DNA of 64,000 nucleotides, taken from NCBI GenBank assembly GCA_911728455.2, contig OU452231.1, positions 687,001 through 751,000 on the forward strand. The letters run 5' to 3'. The notes under the pieces are model-generated. The model was not told the origin of the DNA. It saw nothing but the letters and a program-made list of their open reading frames with translations, and did not search any database. Positions 36,301 through 48,300 of the stretch are shown in pieces. A program made the translations under genes and the position numbers. Within the stretch, counting starts at the first letter, position 1, and each line of letters starts with the position of its first letter. This stretch comes from Marthasterias glacialis (lineage: Eukaryota > Echinodermata > Asteroidea > Forcipulatida > Asteriidae).

Positions 36301-39300
36301 CGATTGCTAAAATGCATTCTGTGTAATCCTCTGAAAATTGTAGAAGCAATTATCCACACTTGGTACATTGTACATGTAGGTCATAAGCTTCATGTTGATA
36401 TCCAAGATTCTTCAAAACAATATTTTTCCCTGACCCTTATTTGTTTACATGTAAATATTTTGCATACACAATAAGTTGGTCTTAAACAATGCAATACACA
36501 TGGGAATCTCTGGTAGAAAAAAAAGTCCATAATGATAAAAAAATATCATGAGATAATTTTCCTTCCTTGTTAACTTAAATTTCTAAAAACCTAATATCAT
36601 CTTCATGACATGAATTTCCGTTTTCTCCCATATTTATCTGACATCTTCCCTTCAAAAGCTTCTGTATGCAAATTCTCATTCTACTTCCAAAATGCACAAA
36701 TGCCTGTGCATTTGCAGTATACATGTTCATTTATTTTGCTTTCAGCTTGCTTCTGTCTGATTTTGAAACCAACCTTTTTAAGTTCAAGACCTTAGAGTTC
36801 AAGGGGTCATCATAGTGCGCCAAATGTACATGAAGATTGACCCCACAAAAAGAAAACAAGAGCAGGACTTTGTGTTCAGTTTTTATTTCAAAACTTTACC
36901 CAAATGTTTTTCTTCATCAGAATGGATCGGAAAGTATCCAAATATTAGGATTTTGAAACTGCATTCCATATACCCTATATTTGGCTTTGCCTCGGAGCGT
37001 ACGAAACCAGATATTAATTGGACTGTGATGTATACAAACTGTAGAACTTTCCTCACAGAATAATATGATAAACGTTTGAAGAAATTGATGTACACTGATG
37101 TTTTGGGCACTACATGTAGTTGACAAAGCTTCAACTTATATTTGATTTCATCCATCTTTTAAAATTAGCGAGTTGCTGATCTGGAGCGGACGGAGGCACA
37201 TCTTAATTCCCGCATCCATGAGCTTGAGGACCAATTAGCTCATCTTCAAGAGGATGTCCATCTTGGACTTGCTGAGAGGAACAGGGAGAGGGCAGAGTTA
37301 GAAGCAGAGATTTCTTCTCTTCAGGAAACTGCAGAGGGACTCCAAAGTGATCAGGCACAAGTTGCTGATAGACTGAAGTCAGCAGAAGGGTGCAGACAGT
37401 CTTGGCTGTGAGTACAAATCTGTTCTCAAAATACAATAAAAAAGCTGTTTTTTATAAAAATTCACCAGCAGAATTCAAGCATCAAGGTTCAAGGTTCAGT
37501 GGAAAAATAAAAGTACAGTTTTGATTGATAGAAATAGCTCAAGTAATTTATCCTATTTTATTTTATGCGTATGCAATTTAGAATAGAAATACAGAATGGA
37601 ATTGTTGATAAGTCTGTTTTCTGGGTGAACTTGATATTTGAAACATCCCCTCACATCCCTGAACCAGCTGCCACCTTGAATCTTCCATTTTTTCCCGTAC
37701 CGTGGTGGGATTATTTTGTTTGAAATGCCGGAATCAGTTTTTTTTTACTTTGAGAGTACCGCTGGCACAAAGAAACCTTGACTTGAAAAAGCCAAGAGAA
37801 CAAAGATTCTCTTTATTGCCCTGTGAGTTTTGTTTTCTCTATCGAGAAAATGTCAAATTCATGCACCGTGAATTGCAAAACCTCGGCAGTGAGCTACTGC
37901 ATAGGATTGGTACTAAACCTGGAACCGAGGCTGGATCCCAGGTTCACTCTGACTCACCTCCATTGCGCTGAAATACAATACATAAACAATGGTGGAAGCT
38001 TCTCGATGTCTCGTAATCCTCTTCTTAGAACATACGGACAAAGTTCTGGAATCGGGAATTGCACAATAACTGCCGCATAATGGCAGAAATTCTGCAAAAT
38101 ATTCAAGCGCAATCTGGCGCTTTATGTGGGTAAAACGAAGCGTTACACGGTGCGTGCATGCTCTGTGCACACTCCAAAGTGGAATGCTTGGGTGCCCTTT
38201 GCTCCGGGCTTGGAATTTCACACAAAAATACAAAAATTCATATCATCTGTTTGCTGGCTCGGAAAATATTTGCATTGATACACGGCATCCGCCGCCAACT
38301 GGTCAAGGTGACCCCTGTACTGCCACTTCTCAGGTTGTATCGTATGTACTTTAGGTGTGATCTCTGGCTGTATGACAGTTTAAGGTTAAATGGCTTCTGA
38401 CTGGCACCCCCAAACAAATATATTGGCAACTTACGGAGACCACCAACATTATGGCGAGATAGGTCAGTTGGTAGTTAATCCGGAGGTTGCAGGTTCAAGT
38501 CCCGTTCTAGTCAATTTTTTCTTTGGTCACCCCCAAATTGAAGATGCTTTCTGATAAGTTGTAGGACCATGGATCATAAATAAAATTATGTATGTTCCAA
38601 TTAAACAATACTTGGATGATTCTCCTTGAGGAAAAACTCTCATCATTAGTTGTATTTTTTTATAATCTCTGGTGTTTTCAATGTGATTAGTCATCAAAAG
38701 TTATAATTTTTTCTTTCTGAAAATTCTGTACTGAGAATTGTTGGAAGTTACAAGGTATGTTATGTTGAAATCTTTTCAGGGAAGAAGAGGAGAAACTCCA
38801 GAGAAAGCTAAAGAAGAAAGAGCTGACAGAAACGAGCTACAAAAAGCAGATTGAAAAACTGAAATCGGAGTTGTTGGCATCGCAAGAAATGACATCTGTG
38901 GAGGGCTTACCTCCACCACACGCAAGCAACAACACAAACGGTAATAATAACAGTGGAAACATGGAGGAGTCACAAGATGTCACTCTGCTACAGCAGAAAA
39001 TACAAGAACTTGAACTTGTTAGAGAGTCACTGGAGGCAAAGCTGAAAGATGTTGAAGAGCTGGTTCTCAATAGCGACTTTGCAAGTGAGGAGACTCTCAG
39101 AGAGAAAATTGCAGAGTTGGAGCAGTCCAACAAACTGTTAAACAGACAATTAAAGCAAGCACAGGCATCTGATGTGGACAAGAAAGAGGATGTAGAAAGG
39201 GCAGCGGCTGAGGCCAGACACACAGAGAAGGCGTTTCAGGACAGGATCAAGGAACTGCAACAGTCAGAGCAAAATCTGCTGGAAAGAGTTGCTCAGCTGG

Positions 39301-42300
39301 AGACACAGGATAACGCTTGGAAGTCACAGGTAGATTCCCTTCAAGACAGGATACAAGACTTGGAAGGACTGCGGTTAGAATTGAAGGGAAAATTGGGCAA
39401 GGCGGAGGAGCACATAGAGGAGCTTCAGGTTGCTGAGAAGTTTGCACGGGATGAATTGAGTGCCTCCCATGGGACTTCATCAATTCTTGGAGAAAGTTTA
39501 GGACTGATGGGAGAATTTGGAGAGCTGGGAGCACTTGCAGAAGAAGAGTATATCGAATACGAAGAAGATGATGTGCAAGACACTGCTCCTCCATCAGAGA
39601 AAGAAAGTGAAACTCAAGACCCAGGAGTTAAGGAGGTAGAATCAGACATGGACAGTAAAGTCGCAGAATTAGAAAAATCTGAAGTTGAACTTATGGAGAA
39701 GGTACAGTCATTAGAACAAGTGAACCAGGAACTTACTGACCTTTGTCAGGAATTACAGACCCAGGCTTCAGAACTTGCAGATGAAAATGAAACCCTGAAA
39801 CAAAAGGTGCTGAATCTTGAAGAATTACAGTTACAGATTCATGAAACATCAAAGGATCTTGAAGAGATGGAGAAGGAGAAAAAAATGCTCAAAATAAAAG
39901 TTGAGGAGTTGCAGTCGGAAATTGAGCTTTTGAAGCAAAGCAATAATGATAAATACAAAGACAGAGATGAATCTGATTCGATACAAAAAGAGCAAGAATT
40001 AAATGAAGAACTGGAGGTAGTAAAAGAGGAAAATTTAGAATTGTTAGAAAGGCTTGCCAGTGAACACACAAAATTGCAGGAAATGAAAAAAGAATGTGAA
40101 AGCTTAAAAATGCAACTTCAAGATGCTGAAGATAATCAAGGCAATGATGCAATAGGTAGTGATTTGTCTCGTGAAAAGCTTCAACAAGATCTTGAAAGAT
40201 GTAAAACTGAGAAGGCACAGTTGGAGGAACATTTTCAGACTGAAATCAAGGAACTGAACAGCCTTTTGGATGACCTTAAAACAACAAAGGAAAATCTTGA
40301 GCAGCAACTGAAATCATCAGAAGATGAGATGGAGCGCTTGGAAGAAGTGTCTGCAGAGCTACATACAGAGCTTGAATGTAGAATCAAAGAACTTGAAGAG
40401 GAAAAAGAAGAGCTTCAGAGTCAACTTGAAGCTCTTGAACAAAATACTCGGTCTCCAGGAAGTGAAGTCAGACCAGAGGAGCAGAAAGAGCTTGAGGAAA
40501 AAAATCAGATACTTCTGTCAAGGGTCACAAATGCTGATGAGCAATGCCAGAAGCTCAAAGATGAGGTTGAGGCATTGGAGAAAAGGCTTCAAGAAAGGCA
40601 TTCAGATCTAACTATTGCAAGAAAAGACTCCATGAGGAAATCACTAGAATGTGACGATTCCTCCAGAGAGCTTGCTGATGTCAAGAAAAGACTCAAGGAA
40701 CTTGAAGACGTTGAGTCGGATTTCTTTGACCAAGCAGAGATTCTTGCTAAAATGGAAAAGGAGCAAGAGGATTTGAAAAACCGCCTTGAAGGTTGTAAAA
40801 AAGCTGAAGAGGAGGTAATTGAACTAAACTCTGTTTTAGAACTGAAGAATGAAGAACTTGAAGAAATTCAAGAATTTACAAAAGAGTTCAAAATAGATTT
40901 TGAGGAATCCAAGCAGAAAATAGCTGAGCAAAGCAATTTAATCATGGAAAGAAATAAAGAGATAGAGGAATTAAGAAATGCAACTAAAGTGATGGAAGTT
41001 TCTAAGGAGGCTCTTCAAGAAAAATTGGATGCTGAGGTAAAACTTCTTGAGGAATCAAAAGGAGAGCTGCTCACCATAAAACAAGAGTTAGATACTGCTA
41101 CTGAGGAAGTTCATCAACAGAGAGAAGAATTAAAGGAGAAAGAGATGAAACATCAAGAGATGGAAGACCGCTTGAATCAAATTGAGAAAGGAGAGGCTGA
41201 TAAACTCAAAGTGGCAGACAACAATGAAAAGGCATCAACAGACGATCATTTGGAGCAGAGAATTGAAGATTTGATGCTGCAGGAAAAGGAGCATCTAAAC
41301 AAAATCGAGGAACTTGAAGAAAGACAAGTTGCTTATGAGGAGACAGTTGCTCAAGCTGATATCATCGTGTCAGAAGTACATCAGAAACTTAGTGAACAAA
41401 ATGAGCTGCTGGCAGCCAAAGAGCAAGAACTACAGGAAGCCATCGATCAATTAGAATCCAAAAAGAAAATTGTCGGAGAACTCTCTGACAAGTTGCAGCA
41501 ACTGGAAGATACATCTTATGAATTGGATAAAAGGAATGAACAACTTGAAATTGGGGAGAAAAAGCTGAAGGAGCTTAAAGACTCCTTGAAGGAGTGTGAG
41601 GTAGAATGTCAAGTAAAAGAAGAAAAACTGCACAAGTTGAGAGAAACTGAGGTTAATCTGACTTTGAAAGTCGAGTCTTTGGAGCTGTCAAAACAGGTAA
41701 AAACTGAAGACACAGTTATGCCAGTGATCGAGGCCAAGGTTATGGCATCCCAAGAATCAACAGTTGAAGCAACAAACTCTGCAGACGTTGTTGACTTTTC
41801 AGGGCAAAAAATCCCAGAAGAAGATCTTCAAGAGAGAATCAAAGAGCTTGAAGACAGGCAGAGTGCATTTGAGGAGACACTTGCAAAAGCAGAAATTGTA
41901 CTGGAAGAAACCAATCAAAAATTGTGTGAGAAATCTGAGATGTGTGATGTGAAAGAAATGGAGATGATGGAGTTGAGAGACGCATTGGTTGTTCTTAAGG
42001 AGGGTAATAAGAAGTTACAAAGTCATCTTGAAGCTGCTGATGATGAGCTAGAAAAGAAAGATTATTCCCTGAAAGAGTCTCGCAGTGAAGTGGACAATCT
42101 AAAGGAACAGTTGCAAACACTGACTGAGAAATTGACATCTTCTGAGAGGAAATGCAATCAGCTTGAAGAAATGGAGAACTTTGAATCCGACAACAAGCAA
42201 GCTGGTTTTGAAGATGATTTCTTACAAGAGGAATCTGTTGAATCCTTGAAGAAAAGCGTTTCTGAATTGACAGCCCAAAGGGATGAGTTACAGCTGAAAG

Positions 42301-45300
42301 TCAAAGAGCTTGAGGAAAGGCAGGAGGCCTTCCAGGAGACTCTTGCACAAGCAGATTTCATTATGACTGAGCGAGAGTCAGGATTTTTAGAAAGGATTGA
42401 TGAGCTTGAGAGCTCACAGTCTAACCTCCAGGAAAAGCTTCGTGAAGTCAAGGCATCCAAAAGTGGGGTTCGTACATCTCAGAGCTCAGATGAGGATGAA
42501 GATAGTCATGAGTTTTCCATATTCACACCACATGCTAAAATGGGCAATTTGGAAAACTTTGAGAAAATGACAGGTGGTGAGGAGAAGATTGGTATCGAGC
42601 AAAAGATTCCAGAGCTGCAAGGGGAGATAGAGGAGCTTAGGGTCTCAGAAAAGAAGCTTCTAAAAATGATTGAGGATTACAAAACTCTGGAGAATTCTCT
42701 CAGAGTGTCCAATAATGAGATGAAAGAAGAGTTGGATCTAGCAAGAGACAAGATCAAGCAGTCAGAAATTTCTCTGGAAGATGGTGGTCCTGACAACAAC
42801 CTTCAGGCACAGCTGGAGGAGTTGAAGTCAGGCGTACTCTCACATGACGACACCAACCTGAAACTCAGGGAAGAGATTAACACTCTAAAGGGCACCATTG
42901 CTGACCTGCAGGATCAGCTCCTTAGATCACCAAATCAACAAATATCACTAGATGGATTTATCACACCAAATGCAGCCAATGTAAAGACTGAATTGATAAA
43001 GCCAAAGATCATCATCTCAGAAGACAACAGTGATCTGGAAAGGGGAAGTCTGTTTGATCAAGACTCCCTTCAGGAACAAATAAAGCTGCTGGAGCAAAAA
43101 CTTTCTGATGTGAAAGACCAGTTGGAAAAGGTCACAGCTGCCAGAGACTCCTTACAGTCAGACTTAGAAGAGAAAGAAATAACCGTTGAGAAACTGGAGA
43201 AGGCAAATAAGTACCTACAAGATGATATTGACATCTGCTCAACACAGATGGAAGAGCTGGAACTACAGCTGAGTCAGAGTTCAAAAGAAGACAACAGGGT
43301 CACTAACTCCTCTCCAGAATCAGAGAGCCAATCTCAACCACAGAGCATCAAGGAGCTCCAAAAGACAGTTGATGATCTAAGAAAGAAGCTTTTGGCCAGT
43401 GAGCAGGAGAAAGTAGATCTGCAAGAACAAAATGTCAACACTGACAAAGAAAGAAAAGATCTGGAAAACTCTGCCCAACAACTAAAAATGCAGGAACTTG
43501 AATCCTCTGTTGCAACACTTAAAAAGGAACTAGAGTATGCCAACTCTGACAGGGTGAAGACAACTAACCGTCTGACCGAAATTGTTCAATTCAATCGAGA
43601 GATTAAGAAGGATATGAGAGACTTAGAGGAATCAGGAAAGATTCTGGAAGAGGAGAACTGCCTCGTGAAGCGGGAGAAAGAACTACTGAATGAAAAGTTG
43701 CTGACCTTTGGCATCTCTGGGGAAGACTTTTTGAAAGAAAGGATGAAAAATGAAGGTGGCAGAGTGGCTGTGGCAGAAAAGGAGACCACTGGAAAGAAAA
43801 AAATGGTGAGTGTTAAGTTTTTTCCTCTTCATGTTGCTGAACATCATTAAAAAAATTAGGTTGGTCTGGGGTTTTTTTAACACAGGATTGCAGATTTAGT
43901 TTTGTTTCTTCATGATGTTAAAGCACAATATGCTTTGTATTGAAACAAACCCTCTTGAAAACATTCTATTGGTCCGTTTTGTCATATTCTGAAATTGGTT
44001 GCTCTGCTCAGTTTTAGTCTTAAACGAAACATAACTGGTTACCACTTTTTTAGCCAAACTTTTCCAAACTGAATAAATGTGGAGGTTTATAAACACCCGG
44101 AACAACTTTGCAGTATCTTCTTTTGGTTGCGGTCAGTTGACAAGTATAATTATACCCCCGGACAATCCATTGTGTACAGTGCACAGACATGCACCTATTG
44201 TGGTACACTTCGTTTCTCCTGTGCAAATTGGGAGAGGGTACTGGAATTCATGCTTGAAATCTCTTTTTTCCAGGGGTTATGGGTAATCGCCAATTCCAGA
44301 CCTTCGTCCCTTTGCTGTACAAATATGGATTACCGTTGTTTATTATTGTATTCGGCAAATGGGAGGCAAGTCTGTGGTCGTGGCTTACGGCCAAGATTCG
44401 GCCCTACTCTCAGTAAGACATTCCATAATTTCTCAAGAGAACGAAAAATCCTGGTGCATTTTGTGAGAACATTTCTTGTCTTTACTTTGTTTAGTCAGGG
44501 TTTCATTGTGACATTGATGTTCTCAAAACAAAATTACTTTGGAAGCTCAAAAAAGTTCTGACAAATAATACGGCACAGAGGCATGTTAAAGAGTTTTTAA
44601 TACCAATGTAAAGTGGTGAAGTAAAGGTCTATTTGTAATATTAGTAAAGCATGATGATTTACTCCATCAAAAAATTAAGAGGTTTTTGCCTCCGTAGCCC
44701 TGGTCCCAATGTCCTAGAGCTGCTTTAGCACAACGGAATGTAGCTAATCTCTGACTGGTATCCTGCTCATGTTTGCAAAGCAGAAAAATGTTCAGCAATA
44801 TCTTCTGCTCAGGTCATTGCCCTATAGTGTTGCCTTTGAAAAAGTTCCTTGCCTTTATAAAAATGAAATAATAGGTCTGTATAAATTTAATTTATCTATG
44901 GGTAAGGTACAAAATCATTTTCTGTAAACAAAAATTATGCTGGCCCTCTTCATTTACATTAATACCGTGTAAAACACAGAAGTGACAGTTTCATTCCAAT
45001 AGGTGCTGAAAGTATTAGGTCTATTACACAATTATTTCATAACTCATTGTTTAGCTCTTGACTGAAATAATTATGATAAAAAAGATAGTGCCAAAAAAAC
45101 AAAAAACAAAAAACGTGTTTTCGTGTTCTTTTAATCTCACTTGTTCAGTCAGTACGTCGTGCACCCCTTTCCAAAAGTGGAACAGTCCAGTTATATTATC
45201 ATGATTACCATGACAATAGGATGCAACCACCTGTGTTCTTGTTTGCTGACTGGCTGCAGCCTTAATTCATTATGAGCAACAAATTAATTGACACTATTGC

Positions 45301-48300
45301 AGTAGCAGCTGGTTGGGCAACAACAGAAATTAGTTTTGTTTCTCAACTGGTGAAGGGAACATTTACTGAATGTATCCGAAATTTATACCATGGAAGAAAC
45401 AGCACCTTGTTCAAACATAATTGGTTATTGAGAAGGAAAATGACTCTAACTTTTTATTTGATTAGATACATGCATTAATGGCCCCTTCCTATGGGGCCAG
45501 CGACTCCGCGACACCTGTCTTACTAACTCCACATCCACATGATGTCGGATCAGTTAACGGCTTGTCTCTCTAATAGATGCTTAAATATAAACGTTTTTTT
45601 TATTTTATTTTTTTTATTCCCAATTCAACAATGAAGGCTATATCTGCCTCGATGATTCAACATACTCAATTATTCATGGAAGGCACAATACGAACACAAA
45701 CATTCCAATCATTTCAACTGGAGGAGAAACACAATGTTTTTAATGTGTGTCTATGTTACATATTTTACCACTTCAGTCACTTGTTATAATATGGCATTAT
45801 ACTACACATGGTAGTGATGCGTTTTTCAAGTGATATGTTGAAGTGGATTGGAATCTATATCGGAGCATCGGTAGTGAAATAATGATAAGCTCTGGCGTTG
45901 ACTTTAGAAGGTATGTCATTATTAAAGAATTAACATAATTTGTTTGATGCTTGATCAAGCAATTGTAAAGCTAGCCCAAGCAGTTCTTGAAGTTTATTTT
46001 TTGCCATGATACATGTTTTTAGTAAGATGTGAATTACTAACCTACGGTATTGTATAGGCTGAAAGGCATTGTACTGGATTGGTAAGGATACAAAACATCA
46101 TTGTTTAGTTTCAGTCTGAAAGCTTACTGTTAATGAAGTTCATACTAGAACCAGTTTTTCTGTGAAAGATTTCCCTCTGAAATGCTGTCATATTCGAGAA
46201 AACTGTATCTGAAAACCTGACAAAATGCAACAGCTGTTTTCATTTGTAGCAACTGTAATTAAGGACAATTGTAAGGACAATTTGATTACATGCTGAAAAG
46301 TGTGCATGGTTTTCAAAATTTTCTCCTGACTCAGACAACATACTGAGCCTAAATTTTCATAGGTTAGTATTTTATGTATATTTTGAATCAGACAAAGTAA
46401 GAACACTGCACTATCAGCTTTACTAATCCTGAAGAGTGCCTTTAATATCCAATGACTATTTTGCTATTTAAATACAGTGATGTCACTCCACATACATGGT
46501 CGTAGTTGTTTGTATTTGTAATCGTGCATTTTTAAAGATAATTTTAGATACCATTTTGGAATCTGAAAACAAAAAATGCAACAGCTGATTCTTTTACTCA
46601 AATTAATTGCAGCGATGTGCCTTTTTTATTGAAATATTTTTTCAAACTTTTATCATTATTATCAATTTAATTTACAAGCTCACTAGTGACATTTGGATTG
46701 TTAACAGACAACTCCTGAAAAATATTTTGCTGGTATTTCATTAATTATTTTTGTATGCAAGTTCGCCCTAAACAAGACTAAAAGCCACTTTTGGTAAGGT
46801 GCTTCGATATGGTGGAAACTTGAAAGGCTGATGAATATAAAGTAAAATTCAGTCTGCATTCAGTTCAGGCTAGTCTTTATTTCTCCTTAAATATTCACGG
46901 TCTTCATTGACTCATTTCGAAATCATAGCTTTGCCTTCGGCTTAGACTCTAATAGTTATTTTGAAAACGTACCCTTTCAGTACAGGGCTTTAAGTAGGCA
47001 GATAGAGCCGAAGCCAGATCCTATAAGCCTAAGCCGTGTTTCAAAAATGGGCCATTTAACTCTTTAATTTTGTTCTTTTATATTTAGAGTGGCTACCAGT
47101 CAGCTGTGTGTGTTGATAAGGTCAGCCAGACTGGTCCTCTGACATATCTTCCAAGTGAATTTCTCCTGACAACGGTCTTGATAGGTAATGGATTATACAT
47201 ACTCTACTGTCCAAACATTTCTGAGATAATGTTTTCTTCTTAACTTGAGCTGACAAAACAGTTCTAAAAGTGGGACAATTCCTTCAGTTTCATGGGATCC
47301 ATAATATTTGATATATTCTAGTAATTTTATATTTGTCTATGTTATTCAAATGTTTAATTGATTCAAGAACATGTTTCAATACAAAAGAAATCACATTCTT
47401 CTTATATCAGTTCTTATTAGATTGTTTTGATTGGTCTAATTTTATGAAGTACTGTTAAGTTACAACCATAAGTTGTTTTGCTTATTTTTGTGATCAGAGG
47501 GAGATTTTGAGATGACGCTCAAAGAATTCCTAGAGGCTCTTCCAGCTGCTCAAAGTCCCACCGATCCCATCTTACTGAAAGAAGGGAAACACTACTTTGT
47601 GGAGTTTAACAAACTCTATGCTGGCAAAGACCCAACGCCAAGGAAAGCACTCCTCCGTCGCCTGGTGAGGAATATTCCAAGGGATAAGATAGCACCAATT
47701 AAGGCAAGGAAAGATGCTGCAAGCTATCCTCCAATACCTGGGGAAGAAAACCTCCAACAGGAAATGAGAGGGAACCCTGAAAACTCAGTCAGACCTCTAG
47801 ATGGAGCTAGTCCTACGACAAAGAGACAGATGCTGGACCAGTTTGTTGCTGCCCTGTGGGAGCTTCCTTTTGAGCATCTAGAGATAAACCTGGATGCGGC
47901 ATCCTGGTGGTGTCCAGATGACTTTGAAGAGGATTCCCTGGCTGCAGTATCAGAGTGTGAACATGAGGAGGTTAGTCTTGAAGAGTCGGATAGGAACGGC
48001 CTAGTCCATGCAGACGCTCCACCATTACCCCAAGCAACACCTCCAGTGCCGCGTAAGCGCTCAGGTTCAATAAGCTCTGATAGCCTTGTTGAGGATTTCA
48101 CTTCAGTACCATCAGGTTACCGAAGGGTGATGAGGGATGACTCACTTGAGATTGAAGATGAGGATGAGGATGATGGAGGTACATTAACCCCAACATTATC
48201 CACATCCCCTTTCCCATGGAGGTCAGAAACAAACCTGGACGGCGTAAGTGAGGGCCACTCTGGGCTACAGGAACCCTCCAAGCAAAGCAGACCAGATACA

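Larger units (their letters stand above)
32823..37168. other. Intron 10
   Basis: Holds an 87-base direct duplication at 33272-33440, two MITEs (33497 and 35597) and a SINE-like scrap near 35945-36030 with the B-box-like tggttcgaatccc. The remaining stretches (33680-35590, 36230-37160) hold nothing I recognise. Confidence 0.5.
37408..38779. other. Intron 11
   Basis: Nearly filled by the unclassified repeat copy 3 and a tRNA-related SINE; both are listed. Confidence 0.6.
43806..47087. other. Intron 12
   Basis: Holds a diverged antisense copy of the unclassified repeat (44155-44520) and a partial MITE (44703-44822). The rest is unrecognised AT-rich sequence. Confidence 0.5.

Noticed and set aside
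38871-43850. The 1,659-residue frame as a separate gene with its own start
   Set aside because: The frame and coiled coil are open before the ATG back to a good acceptor at 38779, the split Leu codon fits exon 11, and a donor at 43806 precedes the stop. It is an internal exon.
38837-43883. Many minus-strand frames opposite exon 12
   Set aside because: They are Ser/Phe/Leu-rich shadows of the Glu/Lys-rich coding strand.
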